DNA from: Rhynchopus sp. YZ270_cl-10
Taxonomy: Eukaryota > Euglenozoa > Diplonemea > Diplonemida > Diplonemidae
Assembly: GCA_964035575.1 (NCBI GenBank)
Contig: OZ037862.1
Span: 1 to 64,000 of the forward strand
Length of the DNA stretch: 64,000 nucleotides
Direction: 5' to 3'
Shown here in pieces: positions 22,332-33,880 of the stretch; position 1 is the stretch's first letter, and each line of letters begins with the position of its first letter. The notes under the pieces were generated by a model. That model had not been told where the DNA came from. It saw only the letters and a program-made list of their open reading frames with translations, and did no database searches. Position numbers and translations under genes: made by a program.

Positions 22332-22882
22332 TCAAAATACTTCGTTGCTTCGTGAGACACGCTCTGTGCTCATTCGTCGGCTCGCAAGTCCCATACAGCA
22401 CGGCTCTTACCTTCCCGCACCATCTCGGGTCTTGCCAGGTTCACCTGATAAGAGGATGTTTATTCACCATATTTTCAATATTTTACCGATATTACGTTGC
22501 AGTGATGTGCATCCTCAAAAAAAAATGCCCGTGACGTTAATTATCGCGTTGGTTAGAGAATTATTGGAGAGTGCCGCTGTGGACAGTCCTATCACATTGT
22601 CATGCATCGTGCCTTTTTATGAAGACGGCAGTGGCAACATACCTTCAGGGTCCGGCCAAACAACTCTGCACCGTGCATGTTCTCTATTGCTGCAGCAGCG
22701 TCCTCTGGGCTTTCCATTTCAACAAAGGCAAACCCTTTGTGCTTCTGCCCCGCACTGCCATCCTTTGGCATGTTCACAGGCAAGATCACATCGCCAAAGG
22801 GGCGGAATGCATCCTCCACAGTCTCCGCCGTCGCCTCCTCGGACAGCCCACCAACGTACAGCATACGCTTCTGGTCTGCCAT
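22332..22882 (-). CDS. Single-RRM protein related to the PPIE/Cyp33 RRM, 101 aa
   Basis: Three exons: 22643-22882, 22411-22444 (34 bp) and 22332-22363 (32 bp), with phases 0 and 1 that fit. RNP2 is LYVGGL and RNP1 is KGFAFVEM; the order MADQKRMLYVGGL, EDAAAAIENMHGAELFGRT and then VNLARPEMVRE follows the N-terminal RRM of cyclophilin E (Cyp33) almost phrase by phrase. The cyclophilin isomerase domain is absent: the protein ends VSRSNEVF shortly after the RRM. It may be a free RRM protein, for instance a spliceosomal or 3-prime-end factor. The two micro-exons make it easy to miss. Confidence 0.8.
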
Positions 22883-23422
22883 ATTTTCTCTTTTTTTGCA
22901 ACCCCTGTGGGGAAGAAAGGTGGGCCAAAGGGGTGGGGTGAAATAACCCGGGGAGTCATGGGAGGAGGGTTACCTTGTCAAAACAAAATGGGTTGCTTTT
23001 TATTTCGAGAGATCTACGGCCAGAAATGGATAAATAAAGGGGGAGGAGGGGCTTGAAAGACACGAAAGGGAAAAGGGGCTTCACAGAGGGGTGCACATTA
23101 ACCAATGTGTGGGCCTCTTGTGGGTTGTTGTTTTTTGAAAATGTAAGAATCTGACCACACTTTCTGATTCATTCTGAATTTCTTTTTGGGGAAGGCGGAG
23201 CTCGCACACTCTATTCCCTCCGTAGCCCCCTAAAAACCAAAAAGGCTTTTACCCCGTTGTCTTTTTCATTTCTTTCTTGAATTTTTTTTATTTTTCGAAT
23301 ACGTGTACCTCCACACCCCTCATCCTCAGCGTCTGTCACCTAAGGTGGGTTCAGCTCAATGCCAGGGATGCTCTCTCTACCTCAGTGGAAGACGATTCAG
23401 AAGTGCGTCTCTATTGTTTGTG
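22883..23422. other. Intergenic spacer
   Basis: G-rich then T-rich DNA upstream of the RRM gene and downstream of the next minus-strand gene. No coding signal or RNA gene seen. Confidence 0.45.
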
Positions 23423-24690
23423 TCATCTGTACCCCATCGTTGCCTTGGCCACTGCGGAAGACATGATGCCGGTGCCGAGCCCCCTGCGTGCGGTGTTGGG
23501 TGCAGCAGAAGGTGCGGCGCGGTGTGTGGGGTCGGTGTGCTTGCTGACAACGACGGGGCGGGAGGAAGGGCCAAGGCTGTTGCGCTTGGGCCCCGTGGGA
23601 CGTGCCTGTGTGCCCGCCTTGGCAGCGTTGCGCACACTGCGTGCAGAGGAGCACCTCCGCACAGCGTCGTCGGGCACACCCAGCTTCGCACCACCCTTCT
23701 TTGCTGCCTTAGGCCCGCTCGTCTGCGAGCGAGCGAACTGTGGGCGCGACCCGTAACCTGCTGTGGTGGGGGTTAAAAAAGAATAAATTTAAGTTTATCA
23801 GATGATCGTGAAGGCAAGATAACCAACTATCTATATGGTCAGACACATATGGACGCGGAGGGCGAGAGTTGTCAAAGTCTCTGTCAAAAACGTGCGAAGA
23901 AAAAATTGCCACACAGTTTTTTTCGCTCACACCGGTTTTTTCAAAATCCCACATTTTTAAAGTCCCCTGGAGGTGCGGCCGTATCGAGTATTTAATGAAG
24001 GAGAACGCCGCCCTCAGGAGGCAGATCAACATACAGCTTCCACCTGATTTCTCCCCCCTATGCGTCGCGACGTATGCCGCAGGACTTGGACCTCTCTGGG
24101 ATGCGCACTTTGGTGTTGGGATGCGAACGCATGACGCGTTCAGCATCCGCCTTCCGACTACCTCGCCAACGCGAAGGAATACGAATACGAGACACAAAAA
24201 TGGGAGACATTCAAAATCACTATGAACGGCATAGGCGACACCTGACGGAGGAACGTATGAGGCTCCACATCCTCGCAAACACCATTCTTCTTATTGGGAG
24301 AGTTCGGCTCCGAGGTACGCCGTGCGCACATGACGACGTCAGGGGCGTACACGCCTTCTGGGTTCGCACGCGTTTTCTAGGAACATCTTCCGCCTTTGGA
24401 GGGTCGTGAGAGTACTGAAGGTGGGCCCACCTAACTTAACCGGAAATGATGACACACAACACATGTTTACTTTCTCTTTGGGATATAAGGTACGCCCTTC
24501 CCTGACCACGACATGAAGGGGGGGTGGGGGTGTGGGGTGGAAACACAACACACCTGGTGTCGACGGTGCGGAGTCGATGCCTGCTGCCACAGGCCCGGGG
24601 CGTGGGAGGTAGAACTCTTCGGCGTTGGGCGATGTGTTGGCGACAGGGAGGGGTGCCTTGCGTTGCAGGGCTCTGTGTGGTGGTGTGGTG
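23423..24690 (-). CDS. Unrecognised basic Ser/Pro/Ala-rich protein (partial model)
   Basis: Terminal exon about 23423-23757 after an acceptor in ACCCCCACCACAGCAG. It reads GYGSRPQFARSQTSGPKAAK, then GVPDDAVRRCSS, and ends AVAKATMGYR stop. A probable earlier exon at about 24556-24684 (acceptor CACCACACAG, donor GTGTGT) reads APLPVANTSPNAEEFYLPRP then AAGIDSAPSTPG. The style matches: low-complexity, basic, disordered. The part between (about 23780-24540) has protein-like pieces on both strands, for example plus RIEYLMKENAALRRQINIQL near 23980-24040, which could be an antisense gene. No function can be assigned. Confidence 0.35.
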
Positions 24691-25396
24691 TGGTAGAAAG
24701 AAGTAACAACTTAAGTTTAAAAGTGTAACAGCTTAAAAACATTTGGAACAAAGAAGTTCAAAAGTGTGTCGAACACAGGCACAATCCTTTCCACTGACAA
24801 AGGTGTTTTTGAGAGTTTTATTGTTCACTTTGTCAAAATCTCTTTGTTTTTCTCTTTGTCTATTTTTCCTGCATTTTTTATTCTCTTCTTTGTACTTTCT
24901 TTTGTTTTGGTTGTTGTTAGATAAGCTCAATCGCCTATCGAGTTCTGTGAATAGCACGGAACTCCTTTTCATGTGTATCCATGGAAATCAGTATCATATG
25001 TGATACCGGGCTGGCAACGCTTCAGCAAGCACATCTCCGTCAGGTTGTCCCACTCGCACACAGCGCCTCCTACGGTCACCGCACGGACAGCGACGAGTCA
25101 AACCACACACAGTCTCTGTTCATGTTGTACATGACTTTGTTCTTTGTCAGCGTGCACGGCTCGACATAGTTAGAGAAAAAATAGACAGAGAGAAAAATTG
25201 GAGGTAAAAAATTTTGAAAAAAGGTGTCGTTTGAGAAAAACAAACAAACGGACGCGCTGTGTGAAAAACGAGTGTTTCTCTGCGCGTGATATTTTGTGGG
25301 GAAGAATAAAACATTATGAAAAAAGCTCGTTGCGTTCCCACTATCGTTTCCGCTGCGCTCTCACTAGCGTTCCCACTCCATTCGGTTTTCTCTTAC
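24691..25396. other. Intergenic spacer
   Basis: Mixed AT-rich DNA. A direct repeat GCGTTCCCACT lies at about 25332 and 25370. No supported gene. Confidence 0.4.
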
Positions 25397-25564
25397 TTAG
25401 AAAAAATTTCCAATGCAGAGTGAAAGGGGGAAAGCATACTTTATTGTCAACGGGATGGCCGCAGTGTTGCCCGGTGTAGTGTAAGGCCTGTGGGTGCGCT
25501 CAGGTGCACGACCACGGTTGTTTTTAATGTACGACGCAAGGTCGCCTGCTGTCATGAGAGACAT
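25397..25564 (-). CDS. Tentative 55-aa protein or exon
   Basis: An acceptor-like CACATCGCAG stands 13 bp before an ATG at 25562-25564. The reading continues MSLMTAGDLASYIKNNRGRA to GNTAAIPLTIK. An AATAAA lies inside the frame, and a GTATGC donor follows the same bases, so this may be an exon of the gene downstream rather than a stand-alone gene. No family recognised. Confidence 0.3.
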   Translation of the reverse strand: MSLMTAGDLASYIKNNRGRAPERTHRPYTTPGNTAAIPLTIKYAFPLSLCIGNFF

Positions 25565-25739
25565 GGTGCGTTGTGTCCCTCCTGCGATGTGTATGTGTGT
25601 TGAGGTCTTTGTTTGAGGCAAATTTTGCTCAAAAAAACTGATCGGCCACAAAAAAATGGAAAGGGGGTGGGGGGTGGATCTCTGCCAATATTAACTGAAG
25701 AACACAAAGGACAACTTTTTTTTGTTAACTGCATGGGGG

Positions 25740-27945
25740 TTAGAGAGAGAACTCCTGCGCACGCACCCGCATTGCGTGGATCTCTGTGGGGAAAGCCTCG
25801 CGTCTGCCTTCTAGTGCGTGCTCGAGTTTGGCGATTTGTGTGCTGAAGAGCTTGCGCCGTTCATCGCGGATGCGGCTGACCTTGACCCACTGGCGTTTGC
25901 GGTGGATCTCTGCAAGCTTGAGGTTGGGGTGCTCTGCTGTTGTGCGCTTGGTCTTGAGGTTGAGATAGTGCGTACTGCCGTCCTGCTGCTGCTGTGGCGC
26001 CCACTCTGCGTCCAGCGGCACCTCCGTCAGGCATGTGTGGCTCAGCTTGTCCTCCCACTGCTTCCACTCCCGCCGGAACGTGCTTTCCTCCTCTTGGCTC
26101 GCAAGGCGTGTCTGCTGCAGCTCCGCCGTCAGATTCAGCACGGCCTCCACATAGCCGTCCACAATGTCAGCCTCAGCGTTGTGCTCCTCCACCAAGCGCC
26201 GCAGCAGTTGACCACCTCTTCTGCGCTCGCGGACCTGAATGGTGTTATGGTAGAGGGGAGAGGGGAGGAGGGGAGAATGCTTGGTAAGGTTAGGAGTCAC
26301 CTTGCAATAGGGGGTGATGGTGGTGGTGGTGATGGTGGTGGTGGTGGTGGTGGGGTGGTGTACCTCTGCCAAAGTCTTCCTCAACGGGATTACCTTCCTG
26401 GCGACGCATCCACGCATGATCTTCTGCACGTTGTGCACGGCACGCCGCTTTGTGGCTGCGATGTACCTGCCGCGGTGGCCACGGAAGGCGCGTTGTATCT
26501 GCAGCGCAGCAGTGCAGGCAGAGGGGCGTGAGGTGAGGTCGCGTGTCGTGCGGATGTGCTTCATGTGCTGTGGTGTGGTGTGATTTGGATGCCTTAAGAT
26601 GAACGGCAAAAAGATCAAAAAAAGAAGGAAATGGAAGGAAGCAAAACTCGCAGGTCTTGAAGATAGGGTGGGTATTATTTCCCCTCAGGAGATCAGAAGC
26701 GAGGCTTGGGGGTCATATACCTGTAGGTGCTTCTGTGCACCTTCTTTCGCCTGCCGCTTGACAAGACCCCGCCACACCGCACACACACGCCTCCAGTACC
26801 TGCACCGCCGCCACCACCGCGCGAGGCGGAACACTGCCAACTCCCTGCTTAACGTTGTGGACCGCCTCTTTGCCTTTACTATGACTACCTCCGGCTTCTT
26901 TTCCTTCACCACCACGGGCTTTGGGTCGTCAGGGATGCTTGGGGTGATGGTGCGCGGTTTGTGTGTACTGAGCGGTGCGGGGACTGAGGGGGACAAAGGG
27001 ATGGCACTCGGCTGCGATGCTTGGACGACCTTTTTGCTGTGCTGTGTGTTCACAGCACTCCCGGCATCACCCTGTGGGCGTATCTGCGCAATCTGCGACA
27101 CACGGTACTCTTCTATCTTGCGCAGCGTGACTGGTGCCCTGCGGAGCTTGATGAGCAGGTCCGTGCCGTCGCCGCAACGTGCCTGCGCATCTTGCATCTG
27201 CTGCAGCCACCTCGCACGCTGCCCTGCCATGCGTCGACAGCAGTGCAGGAACGGGTCCATCTCCTCTGCAACCAAGACGCCTGCAGCGCTGCCCGCAGCT
27301 TGGCGCTTCAGGTTGATCTCACAGAGGTGGATCAGCTGCGCCACGTCGTGCAGGGCGTCGAAGAGGCTGCCACTTATGCTGCAGTGCGCTTCTGCTTGGG
27401 TTCGGAATTTGTCTGCCGTGGTGCGTGCCACCTCTGCCTTGTGGTCCACTGTGCCTTTCCACAGACGGCCGCTCTCGCTGTGGTAAGCGTTCTTCGCAAG
27501 CTCGTCCGAAACAAGGCAATGCAAAAAACCGAGCTCCTCCTCCTGCAGGTTGCGCAGCTCCCCAGAGGTGCCGCCCCACGGCAGCTGCCCGAGAGGTGTG
27601 AAGCTGACGTCGTTCGCGGCGCGTGTGCTGTCCTGCCGTGCCACCATGCTCAGGGTGTGCACCTCCTGCTCGACACGCCACTCCTCACGCAAGGCAAGGC
27701 GGCGCAGTGCGGGGCAAGTGGAGGAACGGTGCACTGCCTGCATGTCTACGTCACGCATGCTTGCAAGCCGCGCCAGCTTGTCGTATTCACACCATTGTTC
27801 GCCCTGAAGTGTTGGTGTTGTGTTGATGCTGCACAAAGCTCCGCATTGCGGGATGGGTGGCGGAGGAAGCAAGACATACCTGTTTCGTGTACTCATCTCG
27901 CTGGGCATTAAGCTCGTCAGAAAGGGAGTGGAACTGTGCTGCCAT
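25740..27945 (-). CDS. IQ-motif and WW-like domain protein, 615 aa
   Basis: Four phase-0 exons: 27880-27945 (MAAQFHSLSDELNAQ), 26721-27803, 26364-26567, 25740-26234. Two acceptors follow ACCACACCACAG-type or similar tracts, and the 26235-26363 intron carries (CAC)n. The long second exon is helical, with LQEEELGFLHCLVSDELAKN and KIEEYRVSQIAQI, then basic and Trp/Arg-rich (LARWWRRCRYWRRV). The third exon has IQ motifs ALQIQRAFRGHRGRYIA and AVHNVQKIMRGCVARK, which bind calmodulin-type proteins. The last has a WW-like unit (DAEWAPQQQQ, STHYLNLKTKRTTAEHP) as in centrosomal and ciliary proteins, ending in a coiled coil. A cytoskeletal or flagellar scaffold is a fair guess. Confidence 0.75.
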
Positions 27946-28418
27946 TATATGGAGCGTTCTATTATCGATTGTACGGACCCCTTAATAATATGGGATCACT
28001 GTAATACGTGTAGCATGGTTTAGTTTGTTTTGTTTGTTGTTTTTTTTTGTGTAAGTTCTGTAGATTTTCAGTGGGCATGGACGTATTGAGCTGTCTCTTT
28101 TTGGACACTGTGATCGACGTTGTTGCACAACAAAAATAATACTGTGGGGAGGGGAAGACGAGAAGGTTCGTTTCATGTTCTAATATTCTACCGTACAGTT
28201 AGTTCCCTATTCGGAACCTGTAATATTGTGACAAAAAAATTCAAATACAAAAAGAAAACAAGAAGGAAGAAAGGCAGACATGGGGAGTACCTTGACACCC
28301 AGAAGAAAGGAAGGGGGTTCGGCAAGTCCTCCCTATGGCAGCTGTATTCCTTCTCTTCGGCGAAGTGCATATGCAATTATATAAAAGGAAAGTGTGATGA
28401 ATGAAACAAGGTGAACTC
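27946..28418. other. Intergenic spacer
   Basis: AT-rich DNA between two minus-strand genes; no feature seen beyond T runs. Confidence 0.45.
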
Positions 28419-30263
28419 TCAGTTCGCAGGCAGGATGACGTGGACAGAGTCGCCGTCGCCTACACCCATCTGCTCTAGTGTTTTGTCGTCCTCCCAGGCA
28501 CGTGCCGAATGCACAACACGCATGCCCTCGGCTACACCTCCCCATGCGTCCTGTTGTGGTTAAATGATGCAATAAAATGTGAAAAATGAAGGGGAAAAAA
28601 ACGGGGAAATGGCAGCATGATAAGCATGGCTACGGTGCGGAAAACTAACATACCACAACTTTGTTCTTCAGGGAGAGCACAGTGTCGCTGGGGTTGCACG
28701 TTAAGGTTAGTGACTGTGGTTTTGGGGGTTTTGTTTTTTTAAACGTTGTACATTTTCACTTACAACAATTCACAGCGTGAGAGCGTGAGCGCTGTCACCT
28801 CTCTTCATGACATGTTGTTCTTTTGTGCATTTCGAAAACCTTTATCTTTGACATACCCTCCCGTCCAACGCCTTTGCCTCCACCTTGATCGTCCCTGCTG
28901 CTGCTTGCGGTGCGGCGCTTGAGGGGAAGCTAGGGAGGCGGTTTCTGCTGTCCCGCCTTTGGCGGGAGGAGGAGACGACTGTTGCGCTGTTGAGGCGCTG
29001 GAGGTTAGCTGCTGTGAGGGGGGAGGTGGGCTGTGGTGTGGGCGCCGCTGGAGCTGCTACTGACGCTACCTGCACCACTGACGCAGTGCGCGCTGACTCC
29101 ATGCGCGTTGCTGGTACTGGTGCTGGTGCAGGTGGTGCTGGTGGCGGCGGAGGTGGTGGCGGTGGTGGTGCCGCCATAGAAATATCGCTTGGCCGTGCAT
29201 CTGCCTGAGGTGGCGGTGCCGAGTGTGTGACAGACACACTCACTAGCTCCGCCTCGCCCTGTGGCGACTCGCTCCGTGGCGGTGCCTCCCCGTTCCCCTC
29301 CCCACCCACCTCCATCCCATCCATCCGGTAGTCCCGCCTCGCATGCGCATGCGACTCCCACTGCTGCCACCGCCCCTCCAGCTTGCTCCACCCCTCCCCT
29401 ACAGGGCGGCGGTCTCTCGGGCTCGTCGAGGGGTACCTCCCCACGGCTGCCTCTTCGTCCTCAGGCTCCCGCTGAGACTTCTTGAAATCAAACTTGCTGC
29501 AGTTCTCCTCTACCCGTTTGAGGGGACTCCGGTCCAGCCCAGTACCACCCTGCTTCCGCGCAGGAGTCGATGCAGTCGCTGCCGGCACCCTCCCCCGCAC
29601 ACTCTCTGCAGAAGACGCCTGGCTACGCTCCCTACGCACAGAACGGCGGCAGCTCTTACACGTTACATCCTCTTGTCGGGTGCGGACGTCCATATCGAAG
29701 ACGGGCTGGTCTGTCCTGGGGAGGGGGATTCCTGTTGGCCTGCTTGGTCTGTAACCTCTGGAGGGCGAGAGGACGGGTGTCCTCTTTACCCTTTGGACGC
29801 TCTGTATGCGGGGTTGGTGGCTGTTGTGTGTGTGCTGTGCACCGCAGGCTGTGCAGGCAGGGCCGTGGTCGGTGAGGTAGAGCGCACCACCACAGTCGCA
29901 TACGGTGGTGTTGGTGTGCAGTGTGTGCCCGGGTGTGTGTGGTGTGCGCTGGCCTGCAGGACGGACCTTGTGCATGGTGGACGGGCTGGGTACACGTCTC
30001 GAGGCCATGCGCTGTGCAGTGCGCTCGAGACTCCCGTAGACATGCTCCAGCTGCACAACAGAGTCCTCCGCCCCGCACATCCGTGCCCGCGATGAGGCAC
30101 TGCTCTGCAGCAGCTGCCATAGAATGTTGTCCGTCAGCAGCACCTTCGTCTGCAGCTGCTGCGCACTGTCGTGGCGGTGCAGCTCGCCAACACGGATCTC
30201 AAACTCAGTCCATAAACTCGCAAACTGCGTTGACACCTTCAAGATCAAACCACGTTCATCCAT
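28419..30263 (-). CDS. Protein with C-terminal ubiquitin-like domain, about 532 aa
   Basis: Exons 28857-30263, 28654-28713 and 28419-28550, all phase 0. The start chosen is MDERGLILK at 30263; an acceptor (CCTACCAG) just upstream at about 30297 leaves room for an earlier exon. The N-terminal 90 residues are helical. A C-x-C/C-x2-C pair (VCDCGGALY, PACTACG) and CKSC could bind zinc. The centre is disordered with a proline run. The C-terminus across all three exons, from TIKVEAKALDGR through SLTLTCNPSDTVLSLKNKVV to LEQMGVGDGDSVHVIL, has the strand-helix layout of a ubiquitin-like fold, lacking a terminal Gly-Gly. So it is an integral ubiquitin-like domain, not a modifier. Role unknown; a proteasome or Cdc48 adaptor is possible. 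Confidence 0.7.
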
Positions 30264-30948
30264 TCTTGAACAGGCCTCCGCCACACAGCTCACCCTCTGG
30301 TAGGGAGGTGAAGAGAGAGGAAGAGGGGGGGGTGCAGAGAGATTGCGAATGTGGGGTGAATCCAAACGATTTGTATGTGTCTCGGTGTTCTCGGTTGTTT
30401 TGCTTTGTTTTTTTTTTTTTTTTTGCTTTGTCTGTGTCTTGTCTTCGTTTCCCTAAATAACACCCCCCACCCCCTCAGATACCTATGTGCACACAGCCCC
30501 TCGACCATCGCGGAAGCAATGTAATGGGTAGGGTGGGGAAGGGGGTTTTGGGCCTCAAAAGAAAGCAACCCTTGAGATAAAATGTGTGCACAACCCAGCT
30601 TAGTACACCCTGCACAGACGTGAATTGTGTGATGGAATAAGTTGAAAGAACCGGAATAATTTTTTATTGGACATAAATGGTTCTGTGAATCGAACGTGAG
30701 GGAACACCCACGACGCCACAGTGGTATGCGCATTAATGCTCCAGACAAACATACGACTCAGGTGAGGATGGCTGATCAGGAGGCCAAACGAGAGTCACCT
30801 CGAGAGAAATTGAAAAGACAGAAAAACAGCGAAGCAAACAGCACTTTTCCGCACCCAAGCACGAGAACGAGAGAACACGGAAATGTTCCCCTCCTAGAGG
30901 GTTTGCGTTGTGCTGTGCTGAATTTGCTGCATGTGTTGCGTGGACGCT
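30264..30948. other. Intergenic spacer
   Basis: No gene supported. It contains a T run (about 30410-30424) and possibly a 5-prime exon of the ubiquitin-like gene that I cannot place. Confidence 0.4.
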
Positions 30949-31823
30949 TCAATTCAACATAAAAACGCCGCCCTTTCTGTAAAACCCATTTTTGATCACA
31001 GGCTTCCGCCCGTAGTTTGTGAGCGAGCTGTTCGCGACTGGCGGGAGGGAGCTGCATTTCCACCCCACAGCCTGCAAAACAAGGTGTCGTGGATTATGCT
31101 TAAAATCACCAAATAAAGAGAAGTTGCGAAGATTTCCGTGCTGAAAGCAGAGATCCTCTTCTCAAGCTTTTGAAAAAATTGATCGCAACACTAATCACAT
31201 ACCTGGCTTGTTGTGACAGGAATCTGCTGCTTCTTCTGCGGCGGGAGGTCGTTGCGGAGCTTGAGGTACGCCTTCCTGCCTGTGCCGTCCTTGGACACAC
31301 CTTCGTAGAGGACATCGCGTATCGAAGTGTCCATTGACTCCATCTCAGTGCGCGTTTCGTTCTGACGGTCCTTCCATCCTGTGTGTAGTGTGATGTGTTG
31401 TTTGAGAACAGGTGTGGATCATCCTAGCCCATGGAAAAATTACAGCTGGTCGGGAATGAACCGTATGTGGTGGTGTGGGTGGATGACTTGTGAGGGCAAA
31501 TCCTGTGCAAAACATAGCCCTTGATGTGTGATGTGTGGTGGTTGATGTCTAGTGAGGGTAATTCTTGGGCAGAATATGGTCCATAGTGTGGTGTGATGTG
31601 TGGTGTGCAACGGAGCTTTGTATAAGCGGGGGTGGTGTGGCTGTGCCATACGCGTGCAAACTGTGTCCTCAAGCCCTTCCAGGTGCGGCGCAAACTTACT
31701 CCGCCACTCCTCGCGGATCACATTCTCTTTGTTGACCTGCGCCTTCCAGCACTCCACAGCAAGCGTGTTCGTGCCCATCCCCATGGCATGTGTGCAGCAC
31801 TGCTTCTTATCTTTCTCAGGCAT
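30949..31823 (-). CDS. SPMIP1/ATP6V1FNB-like ciliary microtubule-inner protein, 156 aa
   Basis: Exons 31652-31823, 31203-31378, 30949-31071 with phases 1 and 0 that fit exactly. The start is MPEKDKKQCC. The line DVLYEGVSKDGTGRKAYLKL, then PVTTSQAVGW and finally NYGRKPVIKNGFYRKGGVF follows the pattern I recall for the SPMIP1 family: LYxGxSxxGxGRxxYL, a P-T-S-x-G-W block, then a Y-G-R and an FYRxxGV end. Proteins of this sort line the lumen of axonemal doublet microtubules. If right, the organism builds a flagellum. The identification rests on remembered motifs, and another small ciliary family is possible. Confidence 0.55.
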
Positions 31824-32087
31824 TTGCACAGGTGTGTTTCTAGGTAGGGGTGGGGGTTGTGTTGGGGGTGTTGGGAGGGCGGCTGGCAAAAAAGAAAAAA
31901 TTCTGCTAGTGCTTAGTCACCAAACCCGTCCCCATTCTCGTTGTTCTCTAAATACACTGAACAGCGCTATGATTGTTCCTGTGGTTGTTTTTGTCCTTTC
32001 GAAATTCCGCATCTAAAATCAGGGAAGGCGAAAAAGGGGCAAGAAGGGCGAAGCAAGAGAAGAGACGACGTGCAGTGCAAAATAACC

Positions 32088-33295
32088 TCAGCGTTCTGGC
32101 GTTTCCTGTTTGGCAAAGGGGGTGGGTTTTGAACCGCTTTTTTGGAAAAACATATCGACAAATAACATACCAAAAAAAACTTGTGTTTGAGTGCTTCTGA
32201 TGCAGGGATGCGATGTGCGGGCTCCCAGAGGAGCATTTTCTTCATTAAGCTGTTGTGTATTGGTGTGTTTTTTTGTTTGTGCGGAACACATAAAATACAG
32301 GCTCTATGGTCCGTGCATATTGATAAACCACCCCGAGGGAACCGATAGGTTCTGTACACCTCTTCTCCTTAAGAGATACGCAAATCATCCTCAACTCTGG
32401 CATTTGTTATTGTTTACGCATTCAGCCCACAACGCTGCACCAACATTTTTTTTTTTTTTTTTTTGGAGTGAAATTAGGAATCATCCCCGACATACTCTTT
32501 GCCTGCGGCCCCAAGCTTTTCGTTTGGATCGAGGTTAATCGAAGAAGGGTAGTGTGCGAGGAACTCCTCCTTACGCAGGGTCTCTGTCGAGAGTGGGTAG
32601 CGCCGCATGCTGGGCCAGAAGTCCTCTGAGGGCGTGCCGAGGCCTTTGAAGATGCGGAGGAGCTGGTCGTTGTCGTTGTTCCCGGAGAAGAGGGGCACGC
32701 CTGTTGCCATTTCGTAGCACACACAGCCGACGGACCACAGATCTATCCCATTGCAGAACGACGTCGACCCAAGCAAAATGTCAGGCGCACGGTACCACAA
32801 CGTCACCGCTTCGCTTGTCTCCCGCCGTATCGGAATCCCCACCGCCCTCGCCAACCCAAAGTCCGCTATCTTCAACGTCCCCTTCTCTACCAACAAATTC
32901 TGCGGTTTCAAATCCCTATGCAGAACAGACCGGTAGTGGCAATACGCTAACCCACTTAAAAGCTCGTAGAGGAAGTGTCTGACCAGACCTGCCTCAAGGG
33001 TGCCTTGGACGGCAATGAACTTCTTTAAGTCTTGCTCGAGGTATTCGAAGACTAGTGTCAACTTCATTGGTGTGTACATAACGTCGCTAAGCTTGACGAT
33101 GTTCGGGTGCTTCAGCTCCTTCAGCAAAGAGATTTCACGGATGGCAGAGCACGGCACGCCACCTTCGTCGGCTTCGATGCGGATGCGCTTCAAGGCAACA
33201 AGCTCGCCACTGTCCTTGTCCTTCGCTTTGTGCACAATGCCAAACGCACCTTCACCAATCTTATCAAGTTTTGTGTACTTCGACGTTGCAGCCAT
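32088..33295 (-). CDS. Cyclin-dependent kinase (CDK5/CDK2-like), 298 aa
   Basis: Exons 32496-33295, 32171-32249 (after ACACAACAG) and 32088-32105 (GAA ACG CCA GAA CGC stop); phases 2 and 0 fit. Gly loop GEGAFGIV, Lys36, cyclin-binding helix PCSAIRE (PSTAIRE type), HRDLKPQN, DFG, a T-loop Thr in RRETSEAVTLWYRAPD, and the C-lobe end MLLWEPAHRIPASEALKHKF. Length is normal for a CDK. The two inhibitory positions of CDK1/2 (Thr14, Tyr15) are Ala17 and Phe18 here, so Wee1-type inhibition should not work. The APE motif is APD. Likely binds a cyclin and acts in cell-cycle or PHO85/CDK5-type signalling. Confidence 0.9.
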
Positions 33296-33458
33296 TGTGA
33301 CAACTCTCTATTCGTTGTGCAATTCCCAAAAGGATTGTACGGCGCAAAAGTGTTGCTGTGTAAATGCTTGGGGGGACTTTCCTCGCGTGCTGTGGTAGAT
33401 CCACTGTGTTGTGGAAATCAATTCTGAGCAATTCCTGGAATATTTCAGTGTGGGTGGT

Positions 33459-33830
33459 TTGAGGTAGAAAGAGGTGGCGGTTAGATTTACGTCAAGAAAA
33501 GAGTTGTGACCTTGCAGGGGGCTGGATGCAAGGGGGTATGATGGCAGTGCATTTTTTTCAACGTTGGGCGTAATTTTAAAACAAAAACAAAAACAAAAAC
33601 AACAACAAAGACAACTTTAAAGTGCAAAGGCCTCACCCACATCAGCAGACAGGCACTATAAAAAGAGAAAGATAGGCACGATGACAGCCTATCGTGCATA
33701 GTCAATTCATCACAATCGATATCGTACAGTGTCAAGCTTGTACGGCTTTGCACAAGAGGGTTGTCGTCACAATGTCAATAAATGTACGTTTTTGTGCACA
33801 AAGATACACAAGAGAATGGCAATTGGGGAA
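33459..33830. repeat. Duplicated module A, copy 1
   Basis: Nearly identical to 49341-49715. Both copies include a TATA-like CACTATAAAAAGAG (about 33652 and 49540), then a short inverted repeat in copy 1 (GCACGAT / ATCGTGC), and a later CGTACA / TGTACG stem. A third partial copy (ATCGATATCGTACAGTGTC onward) lies at about 34358-34415. It marks the junction of the tandem GTPase duplication and could drive a short plus-strand transcript, but no conserved ORF is evident. Confidence 0.75.
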
Positions 33831-33880
33831 AAAAAGGGGGTTAATAAAGGCTCTCGTGCTTAGTCACCTTAAAAAAGAAC

